Below, piece by piece: positions 10,620 through 23,499 of a stretch of DNA of 64,000 bases. Within the stretch, counting starts at the first letter, position 1. Each line of letters opens with the position of its first letter. The notes under the pieces are model-generated. The model worked only from the letters and a program-made list of their open reading frames with translations, was not told where the DNA came from and did no database searches. This stretch comes from Macropodus opercularis (Eukaryota; Chordata; Actinopteri; Anabantiformes; Osphronemidae), in NCBI GenBank assembly GCA_030770545.1, contig CM061109.1:6572001-6636000 (forward strand), read 5' to 3'. A program made the translations under genes and the position numbers.

Positions 10620-12600
10620 CCCTCCACTTGTAAGCATTAAGGGTAATGAGGAAGTTGACATGTTAGCCAAGCAGTCATTCAAATCTCAAACAGTAAACAG
10701 TTTTACGTACTGTAATGTTCATGAGGTCAAATTTTTTATCAAAGAACATATGCATAAAGGCTAGCAAAACTATTGAAAACTAAGTGATACAGCACCACAT
10801 CTTTATGTAGTAAATGTATTAAAAATGAAGGGGCCTACTTGATGAAGATGTCTCTTAAATCAGTAAAACTGGAACAAACTAATTTCTGGTTTTTATGGAT
10901 ATTAAATATACCGTATATACTGATTGAAGCAGACAAGAGGACTCCCACACAGAGATAACCAGGATTTAGAAATTACATTTAAATAAAGAACAAAACAAAA
11001 AGTAAAAAGAACAAAAATTCACAGCCAAGTTGTACAATGCGAACTAGCTAAGTTTAGACAAACAGTAAGAACAGAAAACATTGCAAAAGACAAGCTCTAA
11101 TAAATTAGAATTCTAAGAATTAAACAGAAACTAGACTGACTTGCAAAAATAAAATCACAGGCAGTACACAAAACCTAGCAATTAATACAGACATGACTGA
11201 TCAGTAAATACAAATAGGTGAGTGTGAAACTGAAACTAAAAACACAAAACAAACGAAGACTGATTTGCCATAAACCGTACTTAACTAAAAAATACAAGAG
11301 GCCGTTAATGTGGTTGAAGAAGGGTCATATTCATGGGGATTTAAATTTTTTAGTAGGAAAAACTAACTTTCTTCACACACCAGTAAGAAGAAAGAAATTA
11401 AAGAAGTGGAGCTATGAATACATGGACAAATAATAGAACAAGTAAAGTATTTAAGTGTTTGGGAGTGTGGTTTGAAATTGATTTGGAATGAACATATTAC
11501 AAATGTTCTTAATAAATGTAAGAAGGTGTTAAATTTTATGAGTTGTTTACCTGGGTCAGAATGGGGAGCAAGCCAAGGAGCTATAAAAATTGACTGGATT
11601 ATGGGAGCTTTGTATATAGGTCAGCAGCTAAAACATTACTACAGACGTTGGAAGTAGTACCGGTTGAGACTATGTTGTGGTGTGATCAAGTCCACTCCTA
11701 TTGATGCACTGCATGTTGAGATGGGGGAAATGCCAATGTGCCTTAGACATGAGTTAATAATGAACTATTGGGCAAGTTTAAAAGGACACACAAAGGCTAG
11801 AAATCCAGCAACCACTGTACTGGATGCGTTCTTTGCCATTTAGTTTGCCCCTCTCACTCTCCGAGCTTGGGAGAGTAAATGTATATGGAGTAGCATTGCT
11901 GTGGTTGATATTTACAGAGGCCTATTCAAGAATCCAAACACAGCACTAACAAGATATGCATTCATCATTTCAGCTTTGCAAATTTCTGTTAACAAAAGAA
12001 GATCAGATTGTCTTGCAGTGAGTACGGTAGAATTGTTGGCTTTTACAGCAGCTACAGTGGGTAGAACAGGTCAAACCACACAAAGTTAATCTATGCTCAG
12101 ATTGTAGTTCAGCTCCTTTATCTATAAAATCATTTTCATCTCAGAGTAGACAGGACATAGTCAATGAAATCTATGAAACACTATTCAAAATACAAATATT
12201 GAAGATAACAGTTAAATTTATGTGGATAAACATAACGCATGGTTCACAAGGAAATTAATGGTAATGAAGTTACAGACTAGTTGGCAACGGACGCAAGCAA
12301 ACAGGATAATAATATGGATATTTCTTTTAACAAGTAAAACTAAAATCATTCAAATTATTCACTCAAATCATATTTGGGACTGGGGGGGGGGGGGGGGGGG
12401 GGGGGCAGGCAGGCCCTATAGCATCCAAAAGGAAGACAGGAAGATGAAGGCAACAGGAGGAAATACAAAGGAGGATAATGCAATAACACGGTTAAGATTG
12501 GGTCAGACAAAACTGAATAAGTTACACTCCACAGTGTAGTAGGTGGCGGTAATGCACCTCAACAGTGGATGCCACCCGCCAGAAAAAAAGAGGAAGAAGA
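10620..12600 (+). mobile_element. Decayed I/Nimb-type LINE remnants with RNase H domain
   Basis: Broken plus-strand frames keep recognisable pieces. Near 10640-10680, GNEEVDMLAKQS is an RNase H tail. Near 11450-11600, CKKVLNFMSCLPGSEWGAS is the end of the reverse transcriptase. Near 11720-11790, ALHVEMGEMPMCLRHELIM follows it. Near 12000-12210 there are RNase H pieces (LCSDCSSAPLSIKSFSSQSR). Near 12430-12530, the C-terminus MKATGGNTKEDNAITRLRLG. It ends at about 12540-12600 with AGTAGGTGGCGGTAATGCAC and a GAA-rich tail. The RNase H tail at 10640 lies before the RT piece, so at least two copies or a rearrangement are present. An A-rich, LTR-like stretch at about 10930-11200 intervenes. Confidence 0.7.
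12382..12405 (+). repeat. Run of 24 guanines
   Basis: An uninterrupted G24 tract lies inside the LINE remnant, about 280 bases before the candidate mmadhc 5' exon. Long G runs can form quadruplex structure and are prone to length change and assembly error. Confidence 0.9.
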
Positions 12601-12649
12601 AGAAGGCGAAGCCGAAGAAGAACGTACGTTACTAACCGCCAATAAAACA

Positions 12650-12692
12650 GACGAAGAAGTCGTGCATCGCTGTTGTTGTTCGGTCATAATAC
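12650..12692 (+). promoter_or_regulatory. Candidate first non-coding exon/promoter of mmadhc
   Basis: The mmadhc exon that carries the ATG has an acceptor at 14644-14645 (CTTTCAG|AATAATTC), so an upstream non-coding exon should exist. The best candidate donor I see is ATACAG|GTATGC, with the exon ending at 12692, directly after the LINE 3' tail. It would give a first intron of about 1950 bases. This is inferred only from splice-site likeness and position. Confidence 0.3.
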
Positions 12693-14683
12693 AGGTATGC
12701 TCAAATACAATTGTACTTATTTGTTACGAACACCGTAGAAAATTAACACAGTTTGAGATTTGTAATGTTGCTGGTGGTCGTCCTACTTCTTATCCAGTTA
12801 ATGTACATATTACGTTGCATCACGTCGAAGGCTATAACCTTCAAACGGCGTAACTGTGAGTTGGAAAGACAGTCAAAGATTCGGGGTTTCTGACTGAATA
12901 GCTCAGAGGCGAAATATTTATGAGGTGGACAACATGCTACAACTTTTTTCACTCGCTAGGTAAATAACAATACGGTCAAGCCAACCGCGGCTTTGTTTTT
13001 CATGCCCGTGTTTGTAATACTTACTGTACGGATGGTTTGAGCGACCAAAATACACGTGTTTAGTCATTGAAAGCTAAATAAGATAAACGGTAAACATTCA
13101 AACACTATATAAAATACTGTTGACAAACTGCACTTTCTCCTTTTCTTTAAATCTTAAATTCATCTCCAAACTAAATTCAATCAAACATATCCATGTTTGC
13201 GTTTAATACAGTTTTTTATTAGAAGTTACCTGGAAAGTTGAACGCATTCTTGTTTAGAATGCTGTAGTAGTAGTATTTTTACTGCGTAAATTCAAATCGG
13301 ACATGATGACCTAGTGTCTAACACTATACAGATGGTTGGATGTTAACAAACATAATTCATCAAAAGTTTCATGCATTCTTTTGTAGTCTAGAACCACCAC
13401 GTCAAATATGAAATACTTTTACTACAAAAAATTACAGTTAAAAGACATGAGTATTTGTAACCTGATTTTTCCTTAAGAATGGTAGCTGTGCCATGGCGAT
13501 TCAGCAGTTGGGTGAAAAAAAAAACACAAGTAGTCTTTTTCAATGCAGATAATTCCTCATGGAAACAATGCATAATGACATTCAATGGAAGTGAAAAGTC
13601 GCATTTTCTTCCCAGACACTTGACAGCTGATTTGTCAGATTTAATTTACATATACTAATAAAATATACATGTAGCAAAATTTTGCTTGGTTGTGGGTTTT
13701 TTACCAAATTCACGTTGCCCTGCCTGAGGATTTAATTTGCATTTAACTTGCTATTTTACTTTACATTTACTTTGCTGTTCAACCTTGAATATAATGTTTT
13801 GATATTTACCTCTGAGGCACCCAGTGTTTATGTGTTAGCATGTATGTTAAAAATTAAAAAAGAGCAAAACTGTAACATGACATAGATTTTGTATTGAAAG
13901 AAATGTTTCTATTCATTGGCACGGTAAACACTTTTTCAAGTTTAATATAAGGGTAACATCAAGGTAGAATTTGGCAGTTCTTGGAGAAAAGAAAGTAGAT
14001 TAAGCAAAAAGGCAGATGTCGCCACGCTAATTAGCTGAAGTGGGTCAAGGGTAACCAGTTGCTCTTTGGTATGATTTGATGTAAAGCCATCCTGTCAATA
14101 TCACCTTTAGCAGGTTTATATTGATCACATCTTCATCAACTAGAGTTTTAAAGAATGGGGGACATTGCAAAAGCATGTTTTGTGTGATGTGTAAAGTGAA
14201 TTTGGATACACTACAGTAAGGCTGGCTAGTACATTTAAATCGCAGCTTGCACGCAGATACCAGTGTAATTTACTCAAATAACGTCATATTTGGAGGCTGT
14301 AGCTTGTTGTCCGTCTATTTGTGATATGCAACACATTTAAATATTTGTGATTATTATATTGTCTTATACTGCAGTAATCATAGCTAGTATTATTACAGTC
14401 TTATTTGCTGTTATGTTATAAAGAGTGTCTGTTTTTGCATCTTTGGGGGTTCAACTGGGTCCTGTCTGTTTAACTGTAGGACTACATTTAACTTAGCTAT
14501 ATTGATTATATTTGTTTTAGAAAAGAAGCAAACATTTTGTAATATATTAAGGCTATAGGTTAAATATTCTTGTGGGCTAAAGCTTTTCTTTTGTCAGTAC
14601 GTGTTTTGAAACAGTTTGTTACTGTGCCACTTTCCACTCTTTCAGAATAATTCGAACCTGCAGGTAGACACAGACACACCAGG

Positions 14684-17600
14684 ATGGCCAGTGTAAGTCA
14701 GTATTTTGCATTCTGAAATTATTATTTTTAAATAAGCAAATCATCTTTGTTATGGCATTTTTCCTGTTTAACTCTAACAAAGTAAAAAAAAAACATCTGT
14801 TTTTGATGTAGAGGAGCAGTGGTTCTACTCCAGTAAAAGTGCCTAAACTCCTACTGTATCTCTAAGGGGTGCACCCTGCCACTATGCTGAGGAAACTAAT
14901 TTCAGCGGCTTATATCTGAGATCTCGTCCTTTTGGTCATGACCCACATTGGAGTTGGAGTAGGAACATAGATTGACCAGGAAATCGAGAGTTCTACCTTT
15001 TGGCGTAGCTCTACACTAATTGCATTACGGGTACCGGTGCTCTGATTTTTCTGTCGATCTTGAGCTCTTTGGAGATCCTAAAACAACCTCGGGTGACCTG
15101 AGTTTGGGTGTTTTACGAGTCCTCCTCAAAGTCCCCTTGCTGTGCTTTATCAAACTGCTTCCACCATTGCAGGAGTGAAAGGGCACTTGTGTGATCCAGA
15201 CTTACAGTTTTATTGTAAGGCCGTCCACATTGAGCCTGGGTCCACCGGAGGCTTCTTTCTCTATAGAGATGGAGTTTTTCCTCTTCACTGTTGCTGTTAA
15301 CATTTAATTAGAAAGTAAAGAAGTTATATAATTACTAATATTATGTACATAATAAATGTACATGAGTCAATTTTTGGAGTCTATATTTAGATTACAGTTT
15401 ACTGATTGTCTGCAAAAGCTTGCTGTATGTGGGATTTGTTGGGTTTAATTGTGATTGAGATAACTGCTGTTGTGAATTGGCACTATATAAATAAAATTGA
15501 ACTGAATGTTTACACACACGTATGTTAGAAGTGCAATCCCTCTTTTTTCACATTTTACTAATTTGTCCCATCCTCTCTTAGAACTTTCCATTCAGAATTC
15601 TTACCCCTTGTCAATTTAGATTAGGGGGAACAATCACACAGCACCACCTCAAGCTCTGCCCAAACACTGCCCTCCACAGAATTGATTTACACCATTGCTG
15701 CTCACTCAGTTCGCAGAGCTCATCTGAGTAAGATACAGCTAACATGGCACACCAACTATGTTCAAAGAAAATTTGCTCGATTATTTCATGTTCCAATCCA
15801 CACCAAAGCCTTTTTCCTTTACTGTTGAAGCAAGACAGGAGTTTTTTTATTATACTTTAAATTGACTATCTCAACACATTCTTTGTACGTGGATGTGTCA
15901 TGTATAACAATTTTTTGGCTGTGTGTCTGTCAAACACGCACAAGTCCAGCGATGGCTGTGAGTGTATTGTTTAACACGTGGAAAACAGAAGGTTCAAAAG
16001 CAAAATGGCTGCAGAGAAAGAAAAGCATCTGGTATTTTGAAAAAATCATTTTAATTAATTATTATTATCATTACCTGCACATGATAATTTATAATAACCT
16101 TCTTGTTTTTCTGGCATGCATAGGTTTTATTCAGTGTTAAAGAGATGCCAGAGGGTTACTTTTGTTTAATAATTATCATGATTGGGATTGGCTTTCCTAT
16201 CGCTGTAAACCAGCAGTTCTCTGTCTCAATGCATTCAGTGCTATGACCACTGTCAGGTGTTGCGTTAGCTACTGAAAATATTTAGTCCTCATGAAGCTGC
16301 GTTAGGTTTTGCACAATACTTTAGTATCAGTTTAGCTTCCTGTGGAACTTCCTGGCAGAGCCGGCTTTTTCCTCTTGGGGACCTTCTGTTTTCCACGTCA
16401 CTAAATGATGTACAATCATGGCCAAAAATATCGGCACCCTTGCAATTCTGTCAGATAATGCCACACTTAGAAAGTTGTTCCAATTGCGAATGTTTTGGTA
16501 TTCACCTCTAGTACAAGAGAGTAGGCCAGCCTTCACATTAAAGTGAAGTTTAGCCAGAAGCAGCAAAGCAACCCCAAAACATCTTTGAACCTCCACCATG
16601 TTTGACTGTAGGGACTGTGTTCTTTTCTTTGAAGGCCTCATTTCTTTTTCTGTAAACAGTGCTATGATGTCCTTTACCAAAAAGCTATACTTTTGTCTCA
16701 TCTGTCCACAGTACATTTTCCCAGAAAGATTGTGGTTTTGTCACAAAATTTTTGGCAAACTCCAGTCTTACCTTTTGTGCCTTTGTGTCAGCAGTGGTGT
16801 CCTCCTGGGCCTCCTACCATAGCATACCTTTTGAATTAGTTTGGAAGTTAATCGAGGCTCTTTATCCACCATTTGAACAATCCTTGGTTGTAATTTTTCA
16901 TAAATATCGCTCTTCCGTACACATCCAGGGAGGTTAGCTACAGTACCATGGGCTGTAAACCTCTTGATGATATTGCGCACAGTGGACACAGGAACATTAG
17001 GCTCTTTGGAGATTGGACACACAACACAAAGGTTGAGTCCTCCATTTTTCCATTTTAACTGGTTGCAAGTGTGATTATTACTGTATATTGCCCACAGCTG
17101 TTACTTGCCACAGATGTGTCTAAATACAAATTACAGAAACATCACATTCTTGAAAAGCAATTATTTCTTTTTTGTTTTATTTCATTTTTTAATTTCTCTG
17201 TGAATCAATTATTCTTTAATGAAAGCTTAGCTACAGCTCTCACATTTTCTGTTGGTCTTCTTTGTACAGCAACATGTTCCTTTGGGGTGTCTCTGTTTAA
17301 ACTCCAGTAGCTGAAGTATGATGTCAGTTGCATTTGCAGAGTTCAGCTGCTTTAGCATGTCCCAATTTTACTGAATTCTGGATCTATACATGTACAATAC
17401 ATACTAAAATTCAGTATGTAACTAGAACTAAAAACCAAGTACAAATATAGTAATAAGTAATAATAAGTTATTAAACTATCAACATAGGACATAAAAAGGA
17501 AACATAAACTACTGAATTGTTGTCTAATTTTAACAGCAATGTCCAACACTAAATTACGGAACCATAAGTGATTACAGAATATGTGTCTAGGTTAAGTTTT

Positions 17601-20600
17601 TGTGTCCCTTCTACACCATGTGGGTGGGACTTACATATATGTATAATAGATATAAATGTATTTATGTGTGCAAAAACACTTTTTTTTTCTTTTTAGGCGC
17701 TGTACAGCAGAGCTAGGCTGGTTACCTACCTCCCAGGGCTTCATGTATTAGTGAGTCGTGTCGCTGGATCTCAAGCCAGAGCCTTCTCTGCTGCTAAAAC
17801 CTTAGAATATAATGAATCCCACATGGCCATCCCTACCTCTGACAAGGGTATACCATTATGTTTTATGTTAATATGATTCTAAAATTCACACACTTTTTTA
17901 AAATTGTTACATGCAGCAGACCTGGTTAACAATACTAAGTTCTATATTAATTCTGAAATGCTTTGAGTCATAATGTATGCCTATATTGTTGTATGGTAGG
18001 TTATAGCAGAAACACAAAGGTTTAAATCATTTTTTAACTATTTATAATGTAATGAGAACTCTGAATTTACAGTACAACTGTATTATAAAGATTTTGTGAT
18101 GCTTTATCTTTTTGGTGTAATTTTCATAATATGTTTCCTCATTTTAGGGCTGCAGACAATTCAGTGTATTAGTCCTCAAGACCAGCATTTTCAGTTGTCT
18201 GCTAATGCAGCTGATGACTGCTATGTGGATGAACCAGCAGAGCAGGAGAGGAGTCTGGCACAGAATATTTTCCCTGACGTGCTGTTGGCCCAGTGCAACA
18301 GTAAAAGGCATGACCTCATACTGCCCCAGTTTGGTGGAGACTTTTTTGTGAGTGTAACTATGTTGACAAAAGCCCAGTGTATGGAATCTGGATTCTTTGT
18401 AGTAGTAAGTGAGTGGTTGTGTTGATGTTTGCTAATGTGGTATGGGGGAATTCAAACCAGTATGAAATTGTGCCAAAATCAAACAGATTATTTTCTTGAA
18501 GTGAGAACACACCTCAAACAAAAAAAATTTCATTTGATATATGCATGCGTGAAACCTCCAGCAGACCCAGGAGCAATGTGGGCGGCCAGCTGCCCCGACT
18601 GGTTGGGGTGAAGAGATAGAGAAGAGAGAAAACAACAAAAACAACAACAGTCAGCAACAGACACAGGCAGGATGGTTGGACCAGCAACTGAACACTGGAG
18701 ACACACAGCTCTGAGTCTGACAATACCTATAGATAAAGACAGAGAGAGAGAGACAGAAATAGAATATAGTACCTGGATGTTTATTAAGGTGTCTATACAT
18801 GTTCATGCCAAAATTTTTTTCTTGTTCCCTAAAATGTTTTTGTAAATCTAGTAATGACAACTGTACAGATAGAGCGGCTCAAACCTGCTGCCATCAGCCA
18901 GCTGACAGCCTCCCTCTTTGTCTACTGCTTGAAAGGAGGTGTCGACAGTCCAATGAGTTGTAATAAAACAAATCTACACATCAAGAACATATGAAAGAAT
19001 ACCAAATACAAAAATGATGAATAATGCAATGAGCCTATGTGTGAAAAATGAATCAGATAGGTTTTAAACAAGATTTGTATAGTTGATAGAACAGATTGGA
19101 ACTGTGTTCCACAAAAAATAAATAGCATTAAAAACAGAAAAGTAAAGTCAAATATGATAAGTATACCAAAGAAACAATAGAACAACAGATAAAATGAGAG
19201 CTAAGCAAATCCATGGGATATTGAACAACTAAAAATACAAAAATATGCTTGTATTTATGATCGCTAATCTGAAAAAAAGTGAGTGTTGTCGAAAAACAGT
19301 ATTACTAATGTCAATAGATGCTAGCCAGTTGAGAAGAATGTGGTGGGACTTTAGGTGATGATGTTCAGCTGTACTGTATATCAGGGTGCAGAATGGGTGA
19401 AAGAAATATATTGCTGCAAAGATGGCATCAGGCTCTGCTCTCATCATAATAATCTATGCACTGTATTGTGGCCAAAAATATTGGCACCCTTGCAATTCTG
19501 TGAGAAATTGCAACACATCTCTCAATTGTTCCAATTGCAAATGTTTTGGTATTCACAACTTTATTGTTTTTGTTTGCACTGGAATAACACAAAAAAAACA
19601 GAGAAGAATAATCAAACCTGATAAAAATTCACACAGAACTCAAAAATGGACTGGACAAAATTATTGGCACCCTTAACTTAATACTTAGTAGCACCCCCTT
19701 TGGAAAAAAATAACTGAAATCACTTCGCTTCCTGTAACCAGGAATAAGTTTCTTATATCTAGATCTAGATTTCCCACCTCTTATATCTAGAAGATGGGTC
19801 ATGTCAAGGGATCTTCTTTCTTGTCATTTGTCAAATGTTTCACTGTCCAAGTGGCTCCAAACATTTTGTAGAAGAGCGCATAGGGACTTGGTGAAACATA
19901 TCAAGTTTATCATTATATCAACAAGTCTCTGTTTTGCCTGATAAAATCAGTCCAAAGTCTGACACAAACTAACACATTATGCACCCTAGACATCTAAGTA
20001 ATTGTTTGTATTGCATAGTTATTTCATTTATTCGGTTTTGACTTTATTTGTGTAAATCTGCCGCTGTAGTGTGTGACAGTGGAGGCTTGAAGGGGTAGAG
20101 AGAGAATAACAAGCAGAACCACCTAGATTAACTGAATTTTACAAATAAAATGATGATGGTTTCACTGTGATTGTGTTATGAAACACAAACGACGTGTGTG
20201 TGTTTCAGGAGGAAGAGGACCTAGCCTCATCTCAGAGTGTTTGTAGAGCTGAACAGTATTTTCATAATTCTAGTGTGGAGTGTGCCATACAACCCTGTCC
20301 TCAACTACTTCAGAAAGGTAGGTAGAGCATAGTCAGTTAACTATGAAATTTTGTTTATTCAGCTTGAATACACCAGGAAGTCTAATGTGTCTCTCCTAAT
20401 AATATGATTAACAGATTTCCAGTTCATGTTTCCTGATGCTCCTTCCTCTGGTATGATGGTGGTTACAGTGACACAAAAAACACTGAATGATATGACATCA
20501 TGGAGTGTTGAAGTGGAGCAGGAGAGAGAGCAGATGCTTGACAAGGTGAGGTGCTGTGAAACTTGCAGTACAGTAGCTTTGTTTTTGCTGCTGTAGAAGC

Positions 20601-22743
20601 ACAGTCCGTGCTAAGAGTCTGCAAAGTTATACTTAAATATACTGCATAGGATGGTCTTGTGTCTTTTTGTAATCTTTGAACATTCAAAAACATATGTTAT
20701 CATGAATTGATATATATATATTTGATTTGATTCTTTATTTGTGTACCAAAAAGAAGCAACTATGTGTTTTGTCTTATTTGTATGTTTTACAGGACTAAGA
20801 ATAAGAATAATTTTTCACAGCATGATATTCTCTGATACTAATATAAATATCTATCCATTGCATCCATTCTCCTAATTGTTTGTAAGGATTGCAGACTGCT
20901 GGAGCTAATCTCAGCTGTCATTGTCTAAGGGCAGCGCAGTGTTCACATGTTTGGCCAATTCAGAGTCACATATTAGCCAAACTGTATGTGATTAAACAGT
21001 GGAATGGAGGAGTGAAGTTCCTGGTGGCACTTGTGAATTAATTTATAGTCAATATCTTACAAGTTATTGCTTGTGTCAAGAAATATGCTTTTAGAAGGAC
21101 TTGCAGTTTTAACCAAACCTTATCATTAATCTGTCCATCTAAAAAATTAAGAGGTCACCAAATTTTTGTTTGTTTTACCACTGTTTTACAGATTCTTTTC
21201 ACTAAATACGTTGGAGCAGTGATATTTTAACTTATTATCAGTTTAATGTGTATTCATTGTAGCTGTTATGCTGTTTACTTGCACACAATAACAACTGCTG
21301 TTCTTATACTTTGCAGTTTGTTGATGGAGCCAAGAACATATGCTATGCCTTGCTGAGAGAAGGATTCTGGGCTGACTTTATTGATCCATCCTCAGGCCTG
21401 GCTGTAAGAAATCAATGTTAAGAACCAGCAGAATTTGTTGAACACTTATACAATGAACGTTAAGGCCATCTGTATGTCACTTCTTTTACATCATGCATAT
21501 AAATTTACATTCTGTACTGTACAAATGTTATAAACACAGAGAGCAGGGAAACTGGTTGAATGATGGTTGAAATTTTGATGAAGTTTGTTTTTGATGGGTT
21601 GTTACATACAATTAATATTTGGAGTCCATAAACCACATTATACAATTTGTACCACTCTAATGTGTGACTGTAGTTGTTTAGTGAAAGCAGCATCTTCATC
21701 TAACATCTCTGTTGCTCTCTGGAGCAACTAGAAGAGAGAACCCCAGAAAAGAAAAAGTTCCTGCTGGAGTCTTCTGTCTGCAATTGAGCGTTATAAATCA
21801 GAATTTACCTTGCCGGATCCTTTCTGCCCTTTTCTCATATACTGTATCTAAATAGTGGCTATTTATTATTTACTAATAGAAGATAGTCCTGTACGCTCCT
21901 CTTTTACTACCTCTCCGAAAACGTTTTACATAGTTTCTGTTGCTCTGATAAGTGAAGCTCCATACACACTTACCACACCTATTTGTCAGGTGTGTTTCAT
22001 CCAAAATAAATGTTTGATCTATTTTAAGATAAGATTGGAAAAGTAAAACCTATTAGTTTATCTCTTATCTTTCAGGCAACAGGTTTTGATCATTTGAATT
22101 AAAATGAAACCCTGTGCTGACAGTATAATGCAACATGTAACACATGTTGTGTGTCTAAATTGCCCTAACTTGATTCATGTGGGCCTTATTTTGTTGGAAC
22201 ATTGGAACGGTTTTTGAATTTTTTTTTTTAAGAAAAATGGTTTTCAAGGTCCTGCCATAGCATTTGACATAGTTTGAGGTCTAAATAGAATAGTCTTTAT
22301 AGAAAACGATATATTCAAATATAGAATATATCTTTTATAGAAAACATCCAGTTAATAATGCACACTTGGTAGGTAAAACTACATTATTAACTAGATATAT
22401 TATTTTGTAGCCACTTTTCACAGCAGGACAAATAATCTTTATTTGGGTACTGAGAACACTTGTATGACCTGAATTCAGATTTCTGAACAATTTTTCACCA
22501 GATTATCATGCCATTAATATAAAATAAATGTTTTTGTTCTCCCTGTAGTTCTTTGGTTCATATACCAACAACATGCTGTTTGAGACAGATGAACGGTACA
22601 GTCTCCTGGGCTTCCAGATTGAGGACCTGGGCTGCTGCAGAGTGATTCGACACACACTGTGGGGGACACATATTTTTGTGGGGACAATATGCACTAATGC
22701 ACCACCCAGCAGCCTTATTATGAAGAAATTGCAGAGCAACTGA
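14684..22743 (+). CDS. mmadhc: Cobalamin trafficking protein CblD (MMADHC), mitochondrial/cytosolic
   Basis: Seven coding exons join without frame conflict: 14684-14692, 17697-17847, 18148-18347, 20209-20317, 20415-20545, 21317-21403 and 22549-22743 (stop TGA). All have GT-AG borders. The 882 nt give 293 aa; human MMADHC is 296 aa. The start MASALYSRARLVTYLPG matches the human MANVLCNRARLVSYLPG mitochondrial-targeting N-terminus. The middle carries SPQDQHFQL. The C-terminal vitamin-B12-trafficking domain carries VECAIQPCPQLLQK, CYALLREGFWADFIDPSSGL, FETDERYSLLGF, DLGCCRVIRH and LWGTHIFVG, ending in IMKKLQSN. MMADHC partners with MMACHC and directs cobalamin to cytosolic methionine synthase or mitochondrial methylmalonyl-CoA mutase. 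The three-codon first coding exon is unusual but supported by the acceptor before its UTR and by phase. Introns hold LINE tails and Tc1 fragments. I see no disabling change. Confidence 0.96.
15215..15508 (+). mobile_element. L2/CR1-type LINE 3' tail in mmadhc intron 1
   Basis: This is a truncated copy of the tail family described at 9930. It has CACATTGAGCCTGGGTCCAC, a GATTTGTTGGGTTTAATTGT variant, and an end with ATATAAATAAAATTGAACTG. It lies in the intron between the MAS exon and the second coding exon. The preceding 14860-15200 looks like further decayed LINE sequence that I cannot classify. Confidence 0.65.
16327..17310 (-). mobile_element. Dead Tc1-like transposon in mmadhc intron 1
   Basis: The minus strand keeps a Tc1 transposase helix-turn-helix region (VSTVRNIIKRFTAHGTVANL and further to about 16770). 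Toward 16430-16720 the same strand keeps a catalytic-domain trace. The end at about 16418 (GGCCAAAAATATCGGCACCC) is a terminal-repeat sequence shared with the fragment at 19455. Frames are shifted several times. Confidence 0.7.
18545..18770 (-). mobile_element. L2/CR1-type LINE 3' UTR fragment in mmadhc intron 3
   Basis: In reverse orientation this is the same 3' UTR family as at 9930-10456: GGCGGCCAGCTGCCCCGACT corresponds to the conserved middle, and CTGGAGACACACAGCTCTGA to the conserved 5' part. The terminal GAATT-type tail is lost. Confidence 0.65.
19455..19940. mobile_element. Tc1-like terminal fragment in mmadhc intron 3
   Basis: GGCCAAAAATATTGGCACCC and TTGTTCCAATTGCAAATGTT match the end of the Tc1 copy at 16418-16500. 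The internal motif ATTATTGGCACCCTTAACTT at about 19660 belongs to the same family. No transposase frame remains, so it is a truncated or miniature copy. Confidence 0.6.
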
Positions 22744-22794
22744 GTTGCTTTTAAAATTGTCTCAAAAATGTATAGTCTGTCTGATGGTACTTAT

Positions 22795-22800
22795 AATAAA
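22795..22800 (+). terminator. Polyadenylation signal of mmadhc
   Basis: AATAAA lies 52 bases after the mmadhc stop codon and is the only canonical hexamer close by. The 3' UTR would then end before the large inverted repeat that starts at 22846. Confidence 0.6.
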
Positions 22801-22845
22801 CAAAACTTCAGATCATAAAGTGACTACTCCTTGCTTTACCTAAAC

Positions 22846-23044
22846 AAAGACATATGCTATTTGTGACTGACTAACTAGTACTGCATGCACTGTATTTTTG
22901 CAGTACAATTTTGTAATTACTATGCAGTATTAGTTAGTCAGTCACAAATAGCATATGTCTGCATGCACTGTATAGTAAATACACTGTATAGCAAATACAG
23001 TGCATGCAGTATTAGTTAGTCAGTCACAAATAGCATATGTCTTT
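22846..23044. repeat. Near-perfect 52-bp inverted repeat with a third copy in the loop
   Basis: The left arm 22846-22897 and right arm 22993-23044 are reverse complements with a single mismatch by eye. Between them, at about 22924-22960, a third copy of about 37 bases lies in the same direction as the right arm. The left arm can therefore pair with either copy. The shared core reads TTAGTTAGTCAGTCACAAAT. Spacers carry short CACTGTATA-type repeats. No coding potential is seen. Confidence 0.9.
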
Positions 23045-23499
23045 GACTCTCCATGAATTTTGGAATTTTATACTAACTATTAGCATATTTAAAAATTAAT
23101 CAAAACTTTGTGAAAGGCCTAGAGATTATTGTTACATTACCCATGACTCTGATTTGATGAGAGGTTAAGATGTGAATGTGAAGATGGTCCCCTGCATGAT
23201 CCCCCCCCCCACTTACTATTGTTTCTCTGTCACATGTCATCTTTACATTACAGTACAGACAGTGAGAGAAAGAATGCATTAATATATGGGTATACAGTCA
23301 AGTGAAAAAATTTGTAACATTTTTAATATATTGGGATTAAATATCCATATGTTTAAAAATGTGTGAATCTGTGAAAATACGAACAGCTAACTAGTTAGTC
23401 AACTTACCTTTGCCAAGATGACTGATGATCAGGATTTGCACATTTGCAATAAGCACTGTAAACTCTGCAGTAAACTCTCCATTGGTGGGTGCCACTCCT

